Part shown: positions 45,902 through 55,434 of the stretch, one piece after another | Numbering within the stretch: position 1 is the first letter of the stretch | Layout of the letters: the number at the start of each line of letters is the position of its first letter | Assembly (NCBI RefSeq): GCF_001553855.1 | Contig: NZ_LQWV01000012.1 | Span: 186,001-250,000, forward strand | Reading direction: 5' to 3' | DNA length: 64,000 bases | From: Streptococcus gordonii | GTDB taxonomy: Bacteria; Bacillota; Bacilli; Lactobacillales; Streptococcaceae | The notes under the pieces: generated by a model | What the model saw: only the letters and a program-made list of their open reading frames with translations | What the model was told of the DNA's origin: nothing | Database searches by the model: none | Position numbers and translations under genes: made by a program

Positions 45902-47236
45902 ATGTCCTCTTATGAAAAAGTCTCTCTTTCTGAGATCAATCAATCTATTGAGACTCCAAATAACAATCATTTTTGGCAAAATCTAAAAGCATTCTTAGGA
46001 CCTGGTGCACTTGTGGCAGTTGGCTACATGGATCCAGGAAACTGGATCACCAGCGTGGTTGGTGGTGCCTCCTACAAGTACAGTCTTTTATTTGTTATTT
46101 TGATTTCATCCATCATTGCTATGCAGTTACAACAGATGGCTGGAAAGCTCGGTATCGTGACTAGGATGGACCTAGCGCAGGCAACAGCTCATCATGCTCC
46201 CAAGTGGCTTCGCTATAGTTTGTGGGTGATTTTAGAATTGGCTTTAATGGCGACAGACTTGGCTGAGGTTCTAGGTTCAGCGATTGCCTTAAATCTTTTG
46301 TTTAAAATACCGATTATGATTGCTATCCTTCTAACCGTTTTAGATGTATTTTTATTACTTTTATTGATGAAATTTGGTTTCAAAAAAATTGAAGCTATTG
46401 TTACGACCCTTATTTTAACCATATTAGCCATCTTTACCTATCTTGTGGCCTTATCCAATCCAAGTATCCAAGGGATTATTGGTGGTTATTTACCAACTTC
46501 AACTTTATTTGAAACACCGTTACCAGGTCATGAAAGTCAATTGACCTTGGCTCTAGGGATTGTAGGTGCGACAGTCATGCCCCATAATCTCTATCTTCAT
46601 TCCTCTCTATCCCAGACAAGGAAAATAAATCACAAAGATAAGAAGGATGTTCGAAAAGCAGTGCGCTTTATGACCTGGGATTCAAATCTTCAGTTGTCTC
46701 TAGCCTTTATTGTAAATTCCTTGCTTCTCATTTTAGGTGCCTCCCTCTTTTTTGGTCATGCATCTGAAATTTCAGCTTTCTCCCAAATGTACAATGCTTT
46801 ACAGGATTCGACGATAGCAGGAGCGATAGCTAGCTCAATTCTGTCAACTTTGTTTGCTTTAGCCCTCTTAGCAAGTGGCCAGAATTCGACCATTACAGGT
46901 ACCTTGACAGGACAGATTGTCATGGAAGGTTTCTTACATCTAAGATTGCCTCAGTGGCTTATCCGTATCGGTACACGTATTTTTGCCTTGCTACCTGTGA
47001 TTATAGTCGCCGTTTTGTTTGGGCATCAAGAAAAAACCTTGGATCAGTTATTGGTCTATTCACAGGTCTTTCTTTCAATCGCTCTTCCGTTTTCAATTTT
47101 CCCCTTGATTTATCTAACCTCTAAGAAGTCACTGATGGGAGAATTTACTAATGCCAAGTGGAACACAATCCTAGGTTACGCAGTTTCCATTATCTTAACC
47201 ATTCTCAATATCAAACTTCTTTTCGATATTTTTTAG
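45902..47236 (+). CDS. mntH: Nramp-family divalent metal (Mn2+/Fe2+) transporter
   Basis: A 444-residue proton-coupled metal importer with eleven membrane segments. Metal-site motifs are intact: GYMDPGNW (D44-P-G-N47) in the first helix and MPHN (226-229) in the sixth. In streptococci MntH supports manganese uptake and oxidative-stress tolerance alongside the Psa system. It starts at ATG 45902. Its transcript now runs toward an IS element inserted 110 bases after the stop. Confidence 0.93.
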   Translation: MSSYEKVSLSEINQSIETPNNNHFWQNLKAFLGPGALVAVGYMDPGNWITSVVGGASYKYSLLFVILISSIIAMQLQQMAGKLGIVTRMDLAQATAHHAPKWLRYSLWVILELALMATDLAEVLGSAIALNLLFKIPIMIAILLTVLDVFLLLLLMKFGFKKIEAIVTTLILTILAIFTYLVALSNPSIQGIIGGYLPTSTLFETPLPGHESQLTLALGIVGATVMPHNLYLHSSLSQTRKINHKDKKDVRKAVRFMTWDSNLQLSLAFIVNSLLLILGASLFFGHASEISAFSQMYNALQDSTIAGAIASSILSTLFALALLASGQNSTITGTLTGQIVMEGFLHLRLPQWLIRIGTRIFALLPVIIVAVLFGHQEKTLDQLLVYSQVFLSIALPFSIFPLIYLTSKKSLMGEFTNAKWNTILGYAVSIILTILNIKLLFDIF

Positions 47237-47320
47237 AGTGGTTTTGAAGTCAAGTATCGGAAGCGGCGTGAAGTTTAATAAAGAGAAAGAGTAGTGGTTG
47301 GTTCATAAAAATAAGTACAA

Positions 47321-47345
47321 AAAAAGAACAGTTGAAATTGTTCTT
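47321..47345. terminator. Hairpin A, terminator oriented for minus-strand rnjA
   Basis: Stem AAGAACA / TGTTCTT. The seven-base A run on its left becomes a T run on the minus strand, so it fits a terminator for leftward transcripts. It is now cut off from rnjA by the IS. Confidence 0.65.
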
Positions 47346-48895
47346 TCAGATTGAAGACAAAATCCTTAGAACTACAAATTTCTAAGGGCTTTTCTTTGTG
47401 TAAAGTCGTATAATAGAGGTAAGAAAAGTTGTGAGGTGTTCCCTATGTTTCACAAAGAAAATCTAGACTACAACCGCAATCAAGTTGGTTTTTACACGCT
47501 AGATGAACTCGTTCCGCAAGCCCATTTTCTTCGTCAGGTTGAGCAAGTGATCGATTTTTCCTTCATCTATGACTTAGTCGCAGATACTTATTCTGAAGAT
47601 AAAGGTCGTCCTAGTTTAGACCCTGTTATGCTAGTTAAAATCCCTCTCATCCAATGTTTCTACGGTATACGTTCCATGCGCCAAACTATCAGGGACATTG
47701 AGGTCAATCCCTCCTATCGCTGGTTTTTGGGTTTGAGTTTAAACGATAAGGTTTCTCATTTTACCACTTATGGCAAAAATTACAATCGTCGTTTTCAAGA
47801 TAAGGAAGTAATCGAGGAATTTTTTCATTATGTCCTATCCATTGTATGGGGGCAAGGTTTGATTGACCCGACTGAGATTTTTATTGATGGGACTCATATC
47901 AAGGCCACAGCCAATAACCATAAATATACTCATCAAGTTCTAGACAAGCAAGCTAGGTTTATGAGTGAGCAACTGGAAGTTGAGATTGGCTTAGATCGGA
48001 AAAAGTACTGAAAAAAGTCTCTCGGGCCCGCAAAAGAAAGCGAGGCTGAACCGAAGAAGAATTCTACTACAGACCCTGAAAGTGGTTGGTTTCACAAGGG
48101 GAGCATAAGGAAGTGTTCGCCTACAATGCCCAAGTAGGATGCGATAAGCATGGATGGGCACTAGCTTATAGTATCGATGCTGGCAATGTGCATGACAGTC
48201 AGGCTTTTCTTGCACTTTTTGAACAGTTGGAAAGGCTCCAATCTGACTACCTTATCGCCGACTCTGGCTACAAGACTCCAAGTATTGCAAAATTCCTCCT
48301 TGACCAAAATATTACACCTGTATTCCCTTATACTCGCCCTCGTGGAAAGAAAGGGAAGCTTCGCCCTAAGGACTTTATCTATGATGACTACTATGACTGT
48401 TATCTTTGCCCTGAAAATCAAGTGTTAGCTTACTCTACAACAAATCGCGATGGCTATCGTGAGTATAAAAGTGATCCTAAGATTTGCGCAATTTGTCCTC
48501 TGTTATCCAGTTGCACAGAAAGTAAAAAGAAACAGAAAGTCGTTACTCGCCATATTTGGAGGGAGTATTTAGAGATTTGTGAGGAGATTCGGCATCAAAA
48601 GGGAAGCAAGGAACTTTACCAGAAACGTAAAGAAACGGTGGAGCGGCTTTTTGGCACGGCCAAAGAATACCACAATCTACGTTATACGAGAGAAGTAGGT
48701 AAGTCCAAAATGAAGGCAAAAGTTGGACTTACTTTGGCATGCCTGAATATCAAAAAATTGGTAAAAATGATGGCGGGGAAGCCTTTTTATTTTTCGCTGA
48801 AAACTATTTTGATAAAGATTCCAGCCTATTTTGAGAATAGTAGCGCTGAAGATATAAAAAGACAAACACTCAAACGATGTTTGTCTTCAATCTGA
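47346..48895 (+). mobile_element. IS1182-family insertion sequence (decayed)
   Basis: About 1.55 kb bounded by perfect 16-base inverted repeats TCAGATTGAAGACAAA (47346-47361) and its complement (48880-48895). Inside the left end is a transcription stop, CCTTAGAA / TTCTAAGG (47364-47388) then TTTT, followed by a transposase promoter TATAAT at 47409-47414. No clear target duplication is seen. Confidence 0.85.
47436..48895 (+). pseudogene. IS1182-family transposase, inactivated
   Basis: A full-length DDE transposase reading frame broken by two lesions. The N-terminal half (47436-48011) holds the DUF772-type region and stops at TGA 48009-48011. The same frame then continues with KKSLGPAKESEAEPKKN and STTDPESGWFHKG, so the stop is a nonsense change (GGA to TGA is most likely). 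The second lesion is a -1 shift in the four-G run at 48098-48101: DPESGWFHKG continues as GEHKEVFAY only in another frame, which runs to 48895 and includes the zinc-like CPENQ/CAICPLLSSC segment and ERLFGTAKEYHNLRY. The element should not transpose unless complemented. Confidence 0.88.
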
Positions 48896-48924
48896 GCTTT
48901 GCCCAAGTGGCAAAGCTATTTTTT
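48895..48924 (+). terminator. Hairpin B, terminator oriented for plus-strand mntH
   Basis: A perfect 9-base stem AGCTTTGCC / GGCAAAGCT, loop CAAGT, then ATTTTTT. It touches both the IS right end and the rnjA stop codon. Confidence 0.8.
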
Positions 48925-50605
48925 AGTTGTCTTCGTCTGGTGTAAGCACCATCGGAATAATAATTGGTTCGCGCTCAGTATTTTCATAAAGGAAAGGACG
49001 AAGGGCGTTGACGATAGCACCGTTGACAGACTGGATATTGGCATCTTTATTTTTGAGGGCAATGCGGATAGCATTGAAAAGAAGACGCTGACTTTGGCGA
49101 ATCAAATCACCAGACTCACGCATGTAGATGAAGCCACGGCTGAGAATATCTGGGCCTGCTAGAATCATTTGTGATTCAAAGTCGACTGTTGCGACAGCAA
49201 GTACGACCCCGTCTTCTGACAGGTCTTTACGGTCGCGCAGGACAGCAGCACCGATTTCACCAATACGGTTACCATCGACATAGATATCTTGGGCATTGAA
49301 GCTACCAGCTATGCGGGCAGAATTAGCTGTCAGAGCTAGCACATCGCCGTTGCTCATGATGAAGATATTGTCTTTTGGAACTCCAGTATCAACGGCTAGC
49401 CCAGCATGGACTTTCTGCATGCGGTATTCACCGTGGACTGGCATGAAATATTTAGGCTTGATCAAGCGGAGCATAAGTTTCTGCTCTTGCTGGCCACCGT
49501 GTCCAGAGGTGTGGATGTTGTTAATCTTACCATGAATAACCTCTACACCAGCTTCAGAGATAATATTAATCAGCTTGTTAACGCTAGTCGTATTACCAGG
49601 GATAGGGCTAGATGAGAAGATGACTGTATCTCCAGGCTGTAGCTGAACCTGACGGTGAGTACCGTTAGCAATACGTGACAAGGCTGCCATAGGCTCACCC
49701 TGACTTCCAGTACACATAATCAGGACTTCACTAGCAGGGTAGTCTTTGATAGCATTTGGCTCAATGAAGGTATCTTTAGGAACCTTGATATAGCCTAATT
49801 CAATCCCGTTAACAATCGCTTTTTCCATAGATCGACCAAAGACCGCAATCTTGCGTCCAGCCTTTACCGCAGCTTCTGCAGCTTGTTGAAGACGGAAGAT
49901 GTTTGAGGCAAAGGAGGCAAAGATGATGCGTCCATGAATGCCTTCGATAATCTTCATAATCGATTGTCCGACCACTTTTTCAGAATTAGTAAAAGTAGGA
50001 ACTTCAGCATTGGTCGAGTCAGAGAGGAGACAGAGAACCCCTTCTTCACCTAGAGCTGCCATACGGTGCAGGTCAGCTGGTTCGCCGACTGGAGTAAAGT
50101 CAAACTTAAAGTCACCGGTACAGACAATCTTACCTTGAGGAGTATGGATCACAATTCCTAAAGGCTCTGGGATAGAGTGGGTCGTACGGAAGAAAGTTGC
50201 TTTAAGGTTTTTAAATTTCAGTTCAGTGTTTTGGTTAATTTCGTAGAGTTTGGCATCACGTAAAAGTCCGTGCTCTTCCAATTTGCCACGAATAAGGGCT
50301 AGTGCCAGAGGTCCAGCATAAATAGGTACATTAGCCTGTTTAAGCAAGAATGGGATACCACCGATGTGGTCTTCGTGACCGTGAGTAATAAGAACACCTT
50401 TGACACGGTCGATATTCTCTACAATATAGGAGTAATCGGGGATGACATAGTCAATCCCGAGAAGATCGTCTTCTGGAAATTTGATACCTGCATCAACGAT
50501 AATAATCTCGTCTTGATATTCGATTCCGTAGGTGTTTTTACCAATTTCTCCTAGACCACCAATGGCAAAAACGCCAACTTCTTTTGGTTTTAAAGTATAG
50601 GACAT
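48923..50605 (-). CDS. rnjA: Ribonuclease J1
   Basis: A 560-residue metallo-beta-lactamase/beta-CASP ribonuclease with 5'-3' exonuclease and endonuclease activity, central to mRNA decay and rRNA maturation in Firmicutes. The metal motif THGHEDH (H75, H77, D79, H80) is intact. The beta-CASP region (about 210-370) and the C-terminal domain follow. The start ATG 50605 is three bases after the rpoY stop, as in other streptococci. The minus-strand transcript lost its close downstream terminator to the IS insertion. Confidence 0.96.
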   Translation of the reverse strand: MSYTLKPKEVGVFAIGGLGEIGKNTYGIEYQDEIIIVDAGIKFPEDDLLGIDYVIPDYSYIVENIDRVKGVLITHGHEDHIGGIPFLLKQANVPIYAGPLALALIRGKLEEHGLLRDAKLYEINQNTELKFKNLKATFFRTTHSIPEPLGIVIHTPQGKIVCTGDFKFDFTPVGEPADLHRMAALGEEGVLCLLSDSTNAEVPTFTNSEKVVGQSIMKIIEGIHGRIIFASFASNIFRLQQAAEAAVKAGRKIAVFGRSMEKAIVNGIELGYIKVPKDTFIEPNAIKDYPASEVLIMCTGSQGEPMAALSRIANGTHRQVQLQPGDTVIFSSSPIPGNTTSVNKLINIISEAGVEVIHGKINNIHTSGHGGQQEQKLMLRLIKPKYFMPVHGEYRMQKVHAGLAVDTGVPKDNIFIMSNGDVLALTANSARIAGSFNAQDIYVDGNRIGEIGAAVLRDRKDLSEDGVVLAVATVDFESQMILAGPDILSRGFIYMRESGDLIRQSQRLLFNAIRIALKNKDANIQSVNGAIVNALRPFLYENTEREPIIIPMVLTPDEDN

Positions 50606-50608
50606 GGT

Positions 50609-50839
50609 TTAAAACTCCGTTACTTGAAAAGTGCCTGACTCTCTTTCGTATTCTAAGTGTTTGTCAGACAAGAGTTCGATAAATTCAATGTTGTAATCAG
50701 TATTTTCTTCAACCAATTTACGGGCTTTAATGCGTCCCTCGAGTTCGTTATTTGCTTCAACTTCCAAGTAAAGAGAGCGAGTGTTTTCACGACGTGGGCT
50801 ACGGTCTTTTGTTTCTTGATAAAAAACTTTGTAAATCAT
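50609..50839 (-). CDS. rpoY: RNA polymerase epsilon subunit
   Basis: A 76-residue small subunit of Firmicutes RNA polymerase (formerly DUF1447), sequence [19 protein letters not shown] ... [17 protein letters not shown]. It has a Gp2-like fold and is linked to protection from phage and stability of the enzyme. ATG 50839 is preceded by GAAAGGA. An extension to 50854 contains that site and is rejected. Cotranscribed with rnjA. Confidence 0.94.
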   Translation of the reverse strand: MIYKVFYQETKDRSPRRENTRSLYLEVEANNELEGRIKARKLVEENTDYNIEFIELLSDKHLEYERESGTFQVTEF

Positions 50840-50948
50840 TCTATTTCCTTTCATTTCACGATTAATCTACAACAAACATGCAGCCAAGTTATCAGCTGTT
50901 TTTTTATATTTAGTTTTCTGGGTAATAGATTAATCTTGATTCGTTACA

Positions 50949-50966
50949 ATTATAACAATTATATCA
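50949..50966 (-). promoter_or_regulatory. rpoY-rnjA promoter region
   Basis: Two TATAAT hexamers on the minus strand (50949-50954 and 50958-50963), the upstream one with a TGA extension. Confidence 0.55.
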
Positions 50967-51075
50967 TAAAATACGGTATTAGTAAAAGTTAGAAATCCAA
51001 AAAGAAGAGGAAGCCGTTTTCATTTTTCCCTTCTACCTAAAGGGGAAAGAAGTTGGAAAATCCCTCTCTTTCTAG

Positions 51076-51081
51076 TATAAT
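51076..51081 (+). promoter_or_regulatory. tsaB operon -10 element
   Basis: TATAAT, 34 bases before the tsaB start. No clear -35. Confidence 0.5.
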
Positions 51082-51115
51082 ATAATGCAGACAATCGAGT
51101 AAGGAAAAGATAAGA

Positions 51116-51802
51116 ATGAAATTATTAGCTTTTGATACTTCTAATCAAGCACTGTCTCTAGCTATTTTAGAAGATGAGCATCTATTGGCTCAGACAACGC
51201 TCAATATCAAGAAAAATCATAGCATCACCCTTATGCCGGCTATTGATTTTCTCATGAATAGTTTGGACATGAAACCGACGGATTTGGATCGGATCGCGGT
51301 GGCTCAGGGGCCAGGCAGCTACACAGGTCTGAGAATTGCGGTGGCGACAGCCAAGACTTTGGCGCATACCCTCAAAATTGAGCTGGTCGGTGTGTCTAGT
51401 TTACTGGCTCTAGTCCCAGAGCAGGTGGAAGGCTTGGTCATTCCCATCGTAGATGCCCGTCGCAATAATGTCTATGCTGGCTTTTACCAGTCTGGTCAGG
51501 CTGTACGGCCGGAAGCTCATCTACCTTTGGCAGAGGTTTTGGGAATAGCTGGCGCTGCTGACCAGCCAGTCACCTTTGTCGGAGAGACAGCAACTTTTGC
51601 GGAGCAGATCAAAGATGCTCTTCCTCAGGCTGCCATTCAGTCAACTTTGCCAGATGCCGCAGCTATTGGTCGTCTCGGTCTAGACTTGCCAGCCCAGTCC
51701 ATTCATGATTTTGTCCCTAACTACCTTAAGCGAGTAGAAGCCGAGGAAAATTGGCTCAAGACCCATCAGGAATCCAGCGATTCTTACATTCAGCGCCTAT
51801 GA
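51116..51802 (+). CDS. tsaB: tRNA threonylcarbamoyladenosine synthesis protein TsaB
   Basis: A 228-residue ASKHA-fold partner of TsaD in making t6A37 on ANN-decoding tRNAs. Recognisable motifs: LLAFDTSNQALSLAIL, VAQGPGSYTGLRIAVATAKTLA (about residues 62-83) and IPIVDARRNNVYAGFY. The TGA stop overlaps the rimI start (ATGA, 51799-51802). First gene of tsaB-rimI-tsaD. Confidence 0.94.
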   Translation: MKLLAFDTSNQALSLAILEDEHLLAQTTLNIKKNHSITLMPAIDFLMNSLDMKPTDLDRIAVAQGPGSYTGLRIAVATAKTLAHTLKIELVGVSSLLALVPEQVEGLVIPIVDARRNNVYAGFYQSGQAVRPEAHLPLAEVLGIAGAADQPVTFVGETATFAEQIKDALPQAAIQSTLPDAAAIGRLGLDLPAQSIHDFVPNYLKRVEAEENWLKTHQESSDSYIQRL

Positions 51803-52251
51803 TTGAGATGAAAAAATGGAGCGCTAACTCGGATGTGGACGTGGCAGTTTTGGCTGAAGAGCTGGAACAGCTCTTACTTGCAGTCTATGAGGTCAGTCCT
51901 TGGACGGCGAACCAAGTGGCAGAGGTTCTGCGTTCGGATGTGAACAGCTGTGCGCTAGCAGAAGATGAGGGGCTACTTGTCGGTTTTTTAGTCTGGCAGG
52001 AGACAGACTTTGAAGCAGAAGTCCTGCAGATTGCTGTATTGCCTAGCTATCAGGGGCAGAAAATCGCGACAGCCTTGTTTGACTTTTTGCCAGCAGATAA
52101 AGAAATTTTCCTTGAAGTGAGGGAGTCCAACAAGCCAGCTCTGCTATTTTACAAAAAAGAAAGATTTGAAGAAATCGCACGGCGGAAGGCCTACTACCAT
52201 GCGCCGGTGGAAGATGCGATTGTCATGAAAAGAGAGATCCATGAAAGATAG
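51799..52251 (+). CDS. rimI: Ribosomal protein S18-alanine N-acetyltransferase RimI
   Basis: A 150-residue GNAT placed between tsaB and tsaD, the usual site of rimI. The acetyl-CoA motif is [20 protein letters not shown] (about 84-103), and the C-terminal [17 protein letters not shown] is typical of RimI. It should acetylate the N terminus of S18. The start is ATG 51799, overlapping the tsaB stop and matching the MIE-x-K N terminus of homologues. It overlaps tsaD by 11 bases. Confidence 0.9.
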   Translation: MIEMKKWSANSDVDVAVLAEELEQLLLAVYEVSPWTANQVAEVLRSDVNSCALAEDEGLLVGFLVWQETDFEAEVLQIAVLPSYQGQKIATALFDFLPADKEIFLEVRESNKPALLFYKKERFEEIARRKAYYHAPVEDAIVMKREIHER

Positions 52252-53251
52252 ATATATTTTAGCTTTTGAGACGTCTTGTGACGAGACCAGTGTGGCGGTT
52301 TTGAAGAATGAGACTGAGCTTTTGAGCAATGTTATTGCCAGCCAGATTGAGAGCCACAAGCGTTTTGGCGGAGTGGTACCGGAAGTAGCCAGCCGCCACC
52401 ATGTGGAGGTCATTACGGTTTGTATAGAGGAAGCCTTGGCAGAAGCAGGGATTAGCGAAGAGCAAGTCACAGCGGTGGCCGTCACCTACGGTCCTGGTCT
52501 GGTCGGGGCGCTTCTGGTCGGCTTGGCGGCGGCCAAGTCCTTTGCCTGGGCTCATGATATTCCCTTGATTCCAGTCAATCATATGGCTGGGCATCTGATG
52601 GCAGCCCAGAGCGTGGAACCCTTAGAGTTTCCCTTACTGGCTCTCTTGGTCAGCGGTGGTCACACTGAGCTGGTCTATGTCAGTCAGGCTGGTGACTATA
52701 AGATTGTGGGGGAAACTCGCGATGATGCAGTCGGTGAAGCCTATGATAAGGTCGGTCGAGTCATGGGGCTGACCTATCCAGCAGGTCGGGAGATTGATCA
52801 GCTGGCTCATCAAGGACGGGATATGTATGATTTTCCGCGAGCAATGATCAAGGAAGACAATCTGGAATTTTCTTTTTCCGGCCTTAAGTCGGCCTTTATC
52901 AACCTGCACCACAATGCTCAGCAAAAGGGAGAGGTCTTATCTAATCAAGACTTGTCAGCAAGCTTTCAGGCAGCGGTCATGGATATTCTCATGGCCAAGA
53001 CTAAGAAAGCACTGGAAAAATATCCAGTCAAGACTCTGGTCGTTGCGGGCGGTGTTGCGGCCAATCAAGGGCTGAGAGAACGCTTGGCAGCTGAGATTCA
53101 GGATGTTAAGGTGATTATTCCGCCTCTTCGCCTTTGCGGTGACAATGCTGGTATGATTGCTTATGCTAGTGTCAGTGAATGGAACAAGAAGAATTTTGCC
53201 AGTTTGGATCTGAATGCTAAGCCGAGTCTGGCTTTTGAAACGATGGAGTAA
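52241..53251 (+). CDS. tsaD: tRNA N6-adenosine threonylcarbamoyltransferase
   Basis: A 336-residue ASKHA-fold enzyme (Kae1/Gcp) that transfers the threonylcarbamoyl group to A37 of tRNA. The iron-binding HMAGH (H114, H118) is intact. [16 protein letters not shown] starts the protein, and [13 protein letters not shown] and the C-terminal [12 protein letters not shown] are present. The length is standard. Overlap with rimI shows coupling. azlC starts nine bases after its stop. Confidence 0.97.
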   Translation: MKDRYILAFETSCDETSVAVLKNETELLSNVIASQIESHKRFGGVVPEVASRHHVEVITVCIEEALAEAGISEEQVTAVAVTYGPGLVGALLVGLAAAKSFAWAHDIPLIPVNHMAGHLMAAQSVEPLEFPLLALLVSGGHTELVYVSQAGDYKIVGETRDDAVGEAYDKVGRVMGLTYPAGREIDQLAHQGRDMYDFPRAMIKEDNLEFSFSGLKSAFINLHHNAQQKGEVLSNQDLSASFQAAVMDILMAKTKKALEKYPVKTLVVAGGVAANQGLRERLAAEIQDVKVIIPPLRLCGDNAGMIAYASVSEWNKKNFASLDLNAKPSLAFETME

Positions 53252-53260
53252 AGGAGAAGA

Positions 53261-53956
53261 ATGCGCGGACAGACATTTAAACAAGGGGCACAAGCGGCAG
53301 TGCCAACGGCTCTGGGCTATATTGGAATTGGTCTAGCTTGTGGCATCATGGCGGCACCTCATATGAATCCCTTGGAGATGGGGGTGATGAGTATTCTGGT
53401 TTATGCCGGTAGTGCCCAGTTTGCTATGATTGGCTTATTTGCCCAGCAGGCGCCTGTCTTGGCTATCGCACTGACTGTTTTTCTCATCAATATCCGGCAT
53501 CTTTTGCTCTGTCTGCATGCATCAACCTTTTTTCGTAAGTCTAGCTTAGCTCAGAACATTGTCATTGGCTCTTTTTTGACGGATGAATCTTATGGAGTCT
53601 TGATGGGAGAGCAGGTGCACACAAAAGAGATTGCGGCTAGCTGGATGATGGGTAACAATTTCATGAGTTATACTTCTTGGATTTTGGGTACTATTTTAGG
53701 AACAGCCCTCGGTGCCCTTCTGCCCAATCCTGAGAGCTTTGGCCTGGACTTTGCCCTAGTCTCCATGTTTATCGGTATTTTCTCTTCTCAGTTTACAATC
53801 ATGCTGCGACGGGTCAAGATAAAGAAGCTCTTTTTAGTTCTGGGTGTTGTGGGCCTTGCCTACTTAGTCCTAACTATGCTACTTCAAAATTCGCTGGCGG
53901 TGCTTTTTGCAACCTTGCTAGGCTGTACGGTGGGGGTGATTTTGGATGATAAGTAA
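53261..53956 (+). CDS. azlC: AzlC-family branched-chain amino acid exporter subunit
   Basis: A 231-residue membrane protein of the AzlC family, which with AzlD exports branched-chain amino acids or analogues such as 4-azaleucine. Motifs: YIGIGLACGIMAAP, MSILVYAGSAQFAMIGL and INIRHLLLCL. About six to seven membrane segments. The start follows AAGGAGAAG, nine bases past tsaD. Its stop overlaps the azlD start, the normal azlCD coupling. Confidence 0.9.
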   Translation: MRGQTFKQGAQAAVPTALGYIGIGLACGIMAAPHMNPLEMGVMSILVYAGSAQFAMIGLFAQQAPVLAIALTVFLINIRHLLLCLHASTFFRKSSLAQNIVIGSFLTDESYGVLMGEQVHTKEIAASWMMGNNFMSYTSWILGTILGTALGALLPNPESFGLDFALVSMFIGIFSSQFTIMLRRVKIKKLFLVLGVVGLAYLVLTMLLQNSLAVLFATLLGCTVGVILDDK

Positions 53957-54278
53957 GTATATTTTGCTGGCTATTCTTTTGTCAGCCCTAGTCACTTGGA
54001 TTCCGCGGGTTTTACCCTTTATCCTAGTCAAGTACAAGGGGCTTCCGCCTATGGCAGAGCGTTTCCTCAAATATCTGCCTGTTTCCATTATCTTTGCTCT
54101 TATCCTGTCCAGTGTCACCAATGCTAAAACAGGTCAGCTGCCAAGTTTTAAATGGCTGGATTTGCTAGCGATTTTTCCAACAACTTACATAGCATTTAAG
54201 TATAAAAACTTAATTTTGACAGTGGTTTGTGGCGTGATTTTAGTTGCTCTAATACGCTTAGTAGTTCAAATGATCTAA
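53946..54278 (+). CDS. azlD: AzlD-family branched-chain amino acid exporter subunit
   Basis: A 110-residue small membrane partner of AzlC with three to four segments; TWIPRVLPFILVKYKGLPPMAERFLKYLPVSI is the AzlD signature stretch. The ATG at 53946 lies inside the end of azlC. Last gene of the tsaB-rimI-tsaD-azlCD run, closed by a terminator at 54288-54320. Confidence 0.9.
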   Translation: MISKYILLAILLSALVTWIPRVLPFILVKYKGLPPMAERFLKYLPVSIIFALILSSVTNAKTGQLPSFKWLDLLAIFPTTYIAFKYKNLILTVVCGVILVALIRLVVQMI

Positions 54279-54287
54279 TAACTTCTA

Positions 54288-54320
54288 AATCTTTCTATCT
54301 CAGGTAGAGAGATTTTTTAT
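54288..54320 (+). terminator. azlCD terminator
   Basis: Stem AATCTTTCTATCT / AGGTAGAGAGATT with G-T pairs and a T run. Confidence 0.75.
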
Positions 54321-54350
54321 TATTAGAAATGTCAGAAAATTTCATAATAG

Positions 54351-54359
54351 TGGTATAAT
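54351..54359 (+). promoter_or_regulatory. Methyltransferase gene promoter (extended -10)
   Basis: TGG followed by TATAAT at 54354-54359. Confidence 0.6.
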
Positions 54360-54386
54360 GGTGTTGTTAGACTAAGGAGGTGGATT

Positions 54387-55133
54387 ATGGCAGAAGCAGG
54401 TCATAAATTTTTAGCAAAATTAGGAAAGAAGCGTCTTCGACCCGGAGGTAAGCTAGCAACGGACTGGTTGATAGAGCAAGGGAAATTTTCCAGTGATAAA
54501 AAGGTTCTTGAAGTTGCCTGCAATATGGGAACTACAACGATTGAATTAGCAAAAAAATATGGTTGCCAAATTACAGCTATAGACTTAGATCAGTCTGCCT
54601 TGAAGCAAGCTCGGCTTAATGGAGAAAAGGCTGGTGTTGGTGAACTCGTCACATTTAAACAAGCCAACGCTATGAAGCTGCCTTATGATGACAATTCATT
54701 TGATATCGTTATCAATGAAGCCATGCTGACCATGCAGACAGAGAAGGGGAAAGCTAAATGTATGGAAGAGTACTACCGAGTGCTGAAGCCAGGCGGTGTG
54801 CTTCTGACTCATGATGTCATGCTTAAGCAAAAAGATGAAGCTGTCAGAGAAGAGTTGTCTCGCGCAATTAATGTCAATGTTGGTCCGTTGACAGAAGGAT
54901 CTTGGATTCAGTTGGCGCGATCTCACTCGTTTGATCGTGTAGATACCTTTGTCGGCGAAATGACCTTGATGAGCCTTCGAGGCATGATATATGACGAAGG
55001 ACTGGGTGGCACTCTGAAAATCTGCTTTAATGCTCTTAAGAAAGAGAACTACAGCCAATTTATGAAGATGTTTAAGATGTTCCAAAAGAATCAAGAAAAA
55101 CTGGGCTTTATTGCCATGGTTTCTCGTAAATAG
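54387..55133 (+). CDS. Class I SAM-dependent methyltransferase
   Basis: A 248-residue methyltransferase of the Methyltransf_11 type. Motif I is VLEVACNMGTTTIELA (about residues 40-55), motif II AIDLDQSALKQAR, and the post-motif YYRVLKPGGVLLTHD. The family includes small-molecule methylases; the substrate is not evident. Its own promoter, an AAGGAGG ribosome site and no clear terminator. It is unlinked in function to azlCD. Confidence 0.88.
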   Translation: MAEAGHKFLAKLGKKRLRPGGKLATDWLIEQGKFSSDKKVLEVACNMGTTTIELAKKYGCQITAIDLDQSALKQARLNGEKAGVGELVTFKQANAMKLPYDDNSFDIVINEAMLTMQTEKGKAKCMEEYYRVLKPGGVLLTHDVMLKQKDEAVREELSRAINVNVGPLTEGSWIQLARSHSFDRVDTFVGEMTLMSLRGMIYDEGLGGTLKICFNALKKENYSQFMKMFKMFQKNQEKLGFIAMVSRK

Positions 55134-55373
55134 AAAATCAGTCTCCTCATTTTATTGATTTAGGAAAGATTTCAAAAATACTTTGGTTTTGTTTTTACTT
55201 TTTATTTAAGAAGTATCAATCACTTTATCCTCCCTTGCTTTTGCATATCTTAAGGAATAGGATGATTGAACTTATTCGCAGTTGATAAAGTGTTTATAGA
55301 TTTTACCTAGTTTGGTTATTTTTTACAAAAGGTTTTATCTAAGTAAAGATCTTAAGCTAATTCCAAAAATAAC
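55134..55373 (+). other. AT-rich intergenic stretch, no gene seen
   Basis: About 240 bases of AT-rich sequence between the methyltransferase gene and the next promoter. No reading frame, repeat or strong hairpin was found in it. Confidence 0.5.
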
Positions 55374-55403
55374 TTGATTTTTTTGAATAAAAAGAACTAT
55401 AAT
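55374..55403 (+). promoter_or_regulatory. Promoter of the Ser-rich lipoprotein gene
   Basis: TTGATT (55374-55379), an 18-base spacer, TATAAT (55398-55403). Confidence 0.65.
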
Positions 55404-55434
55404 AATTTCAGAACGTAGAAAAGAGGTAACCATG

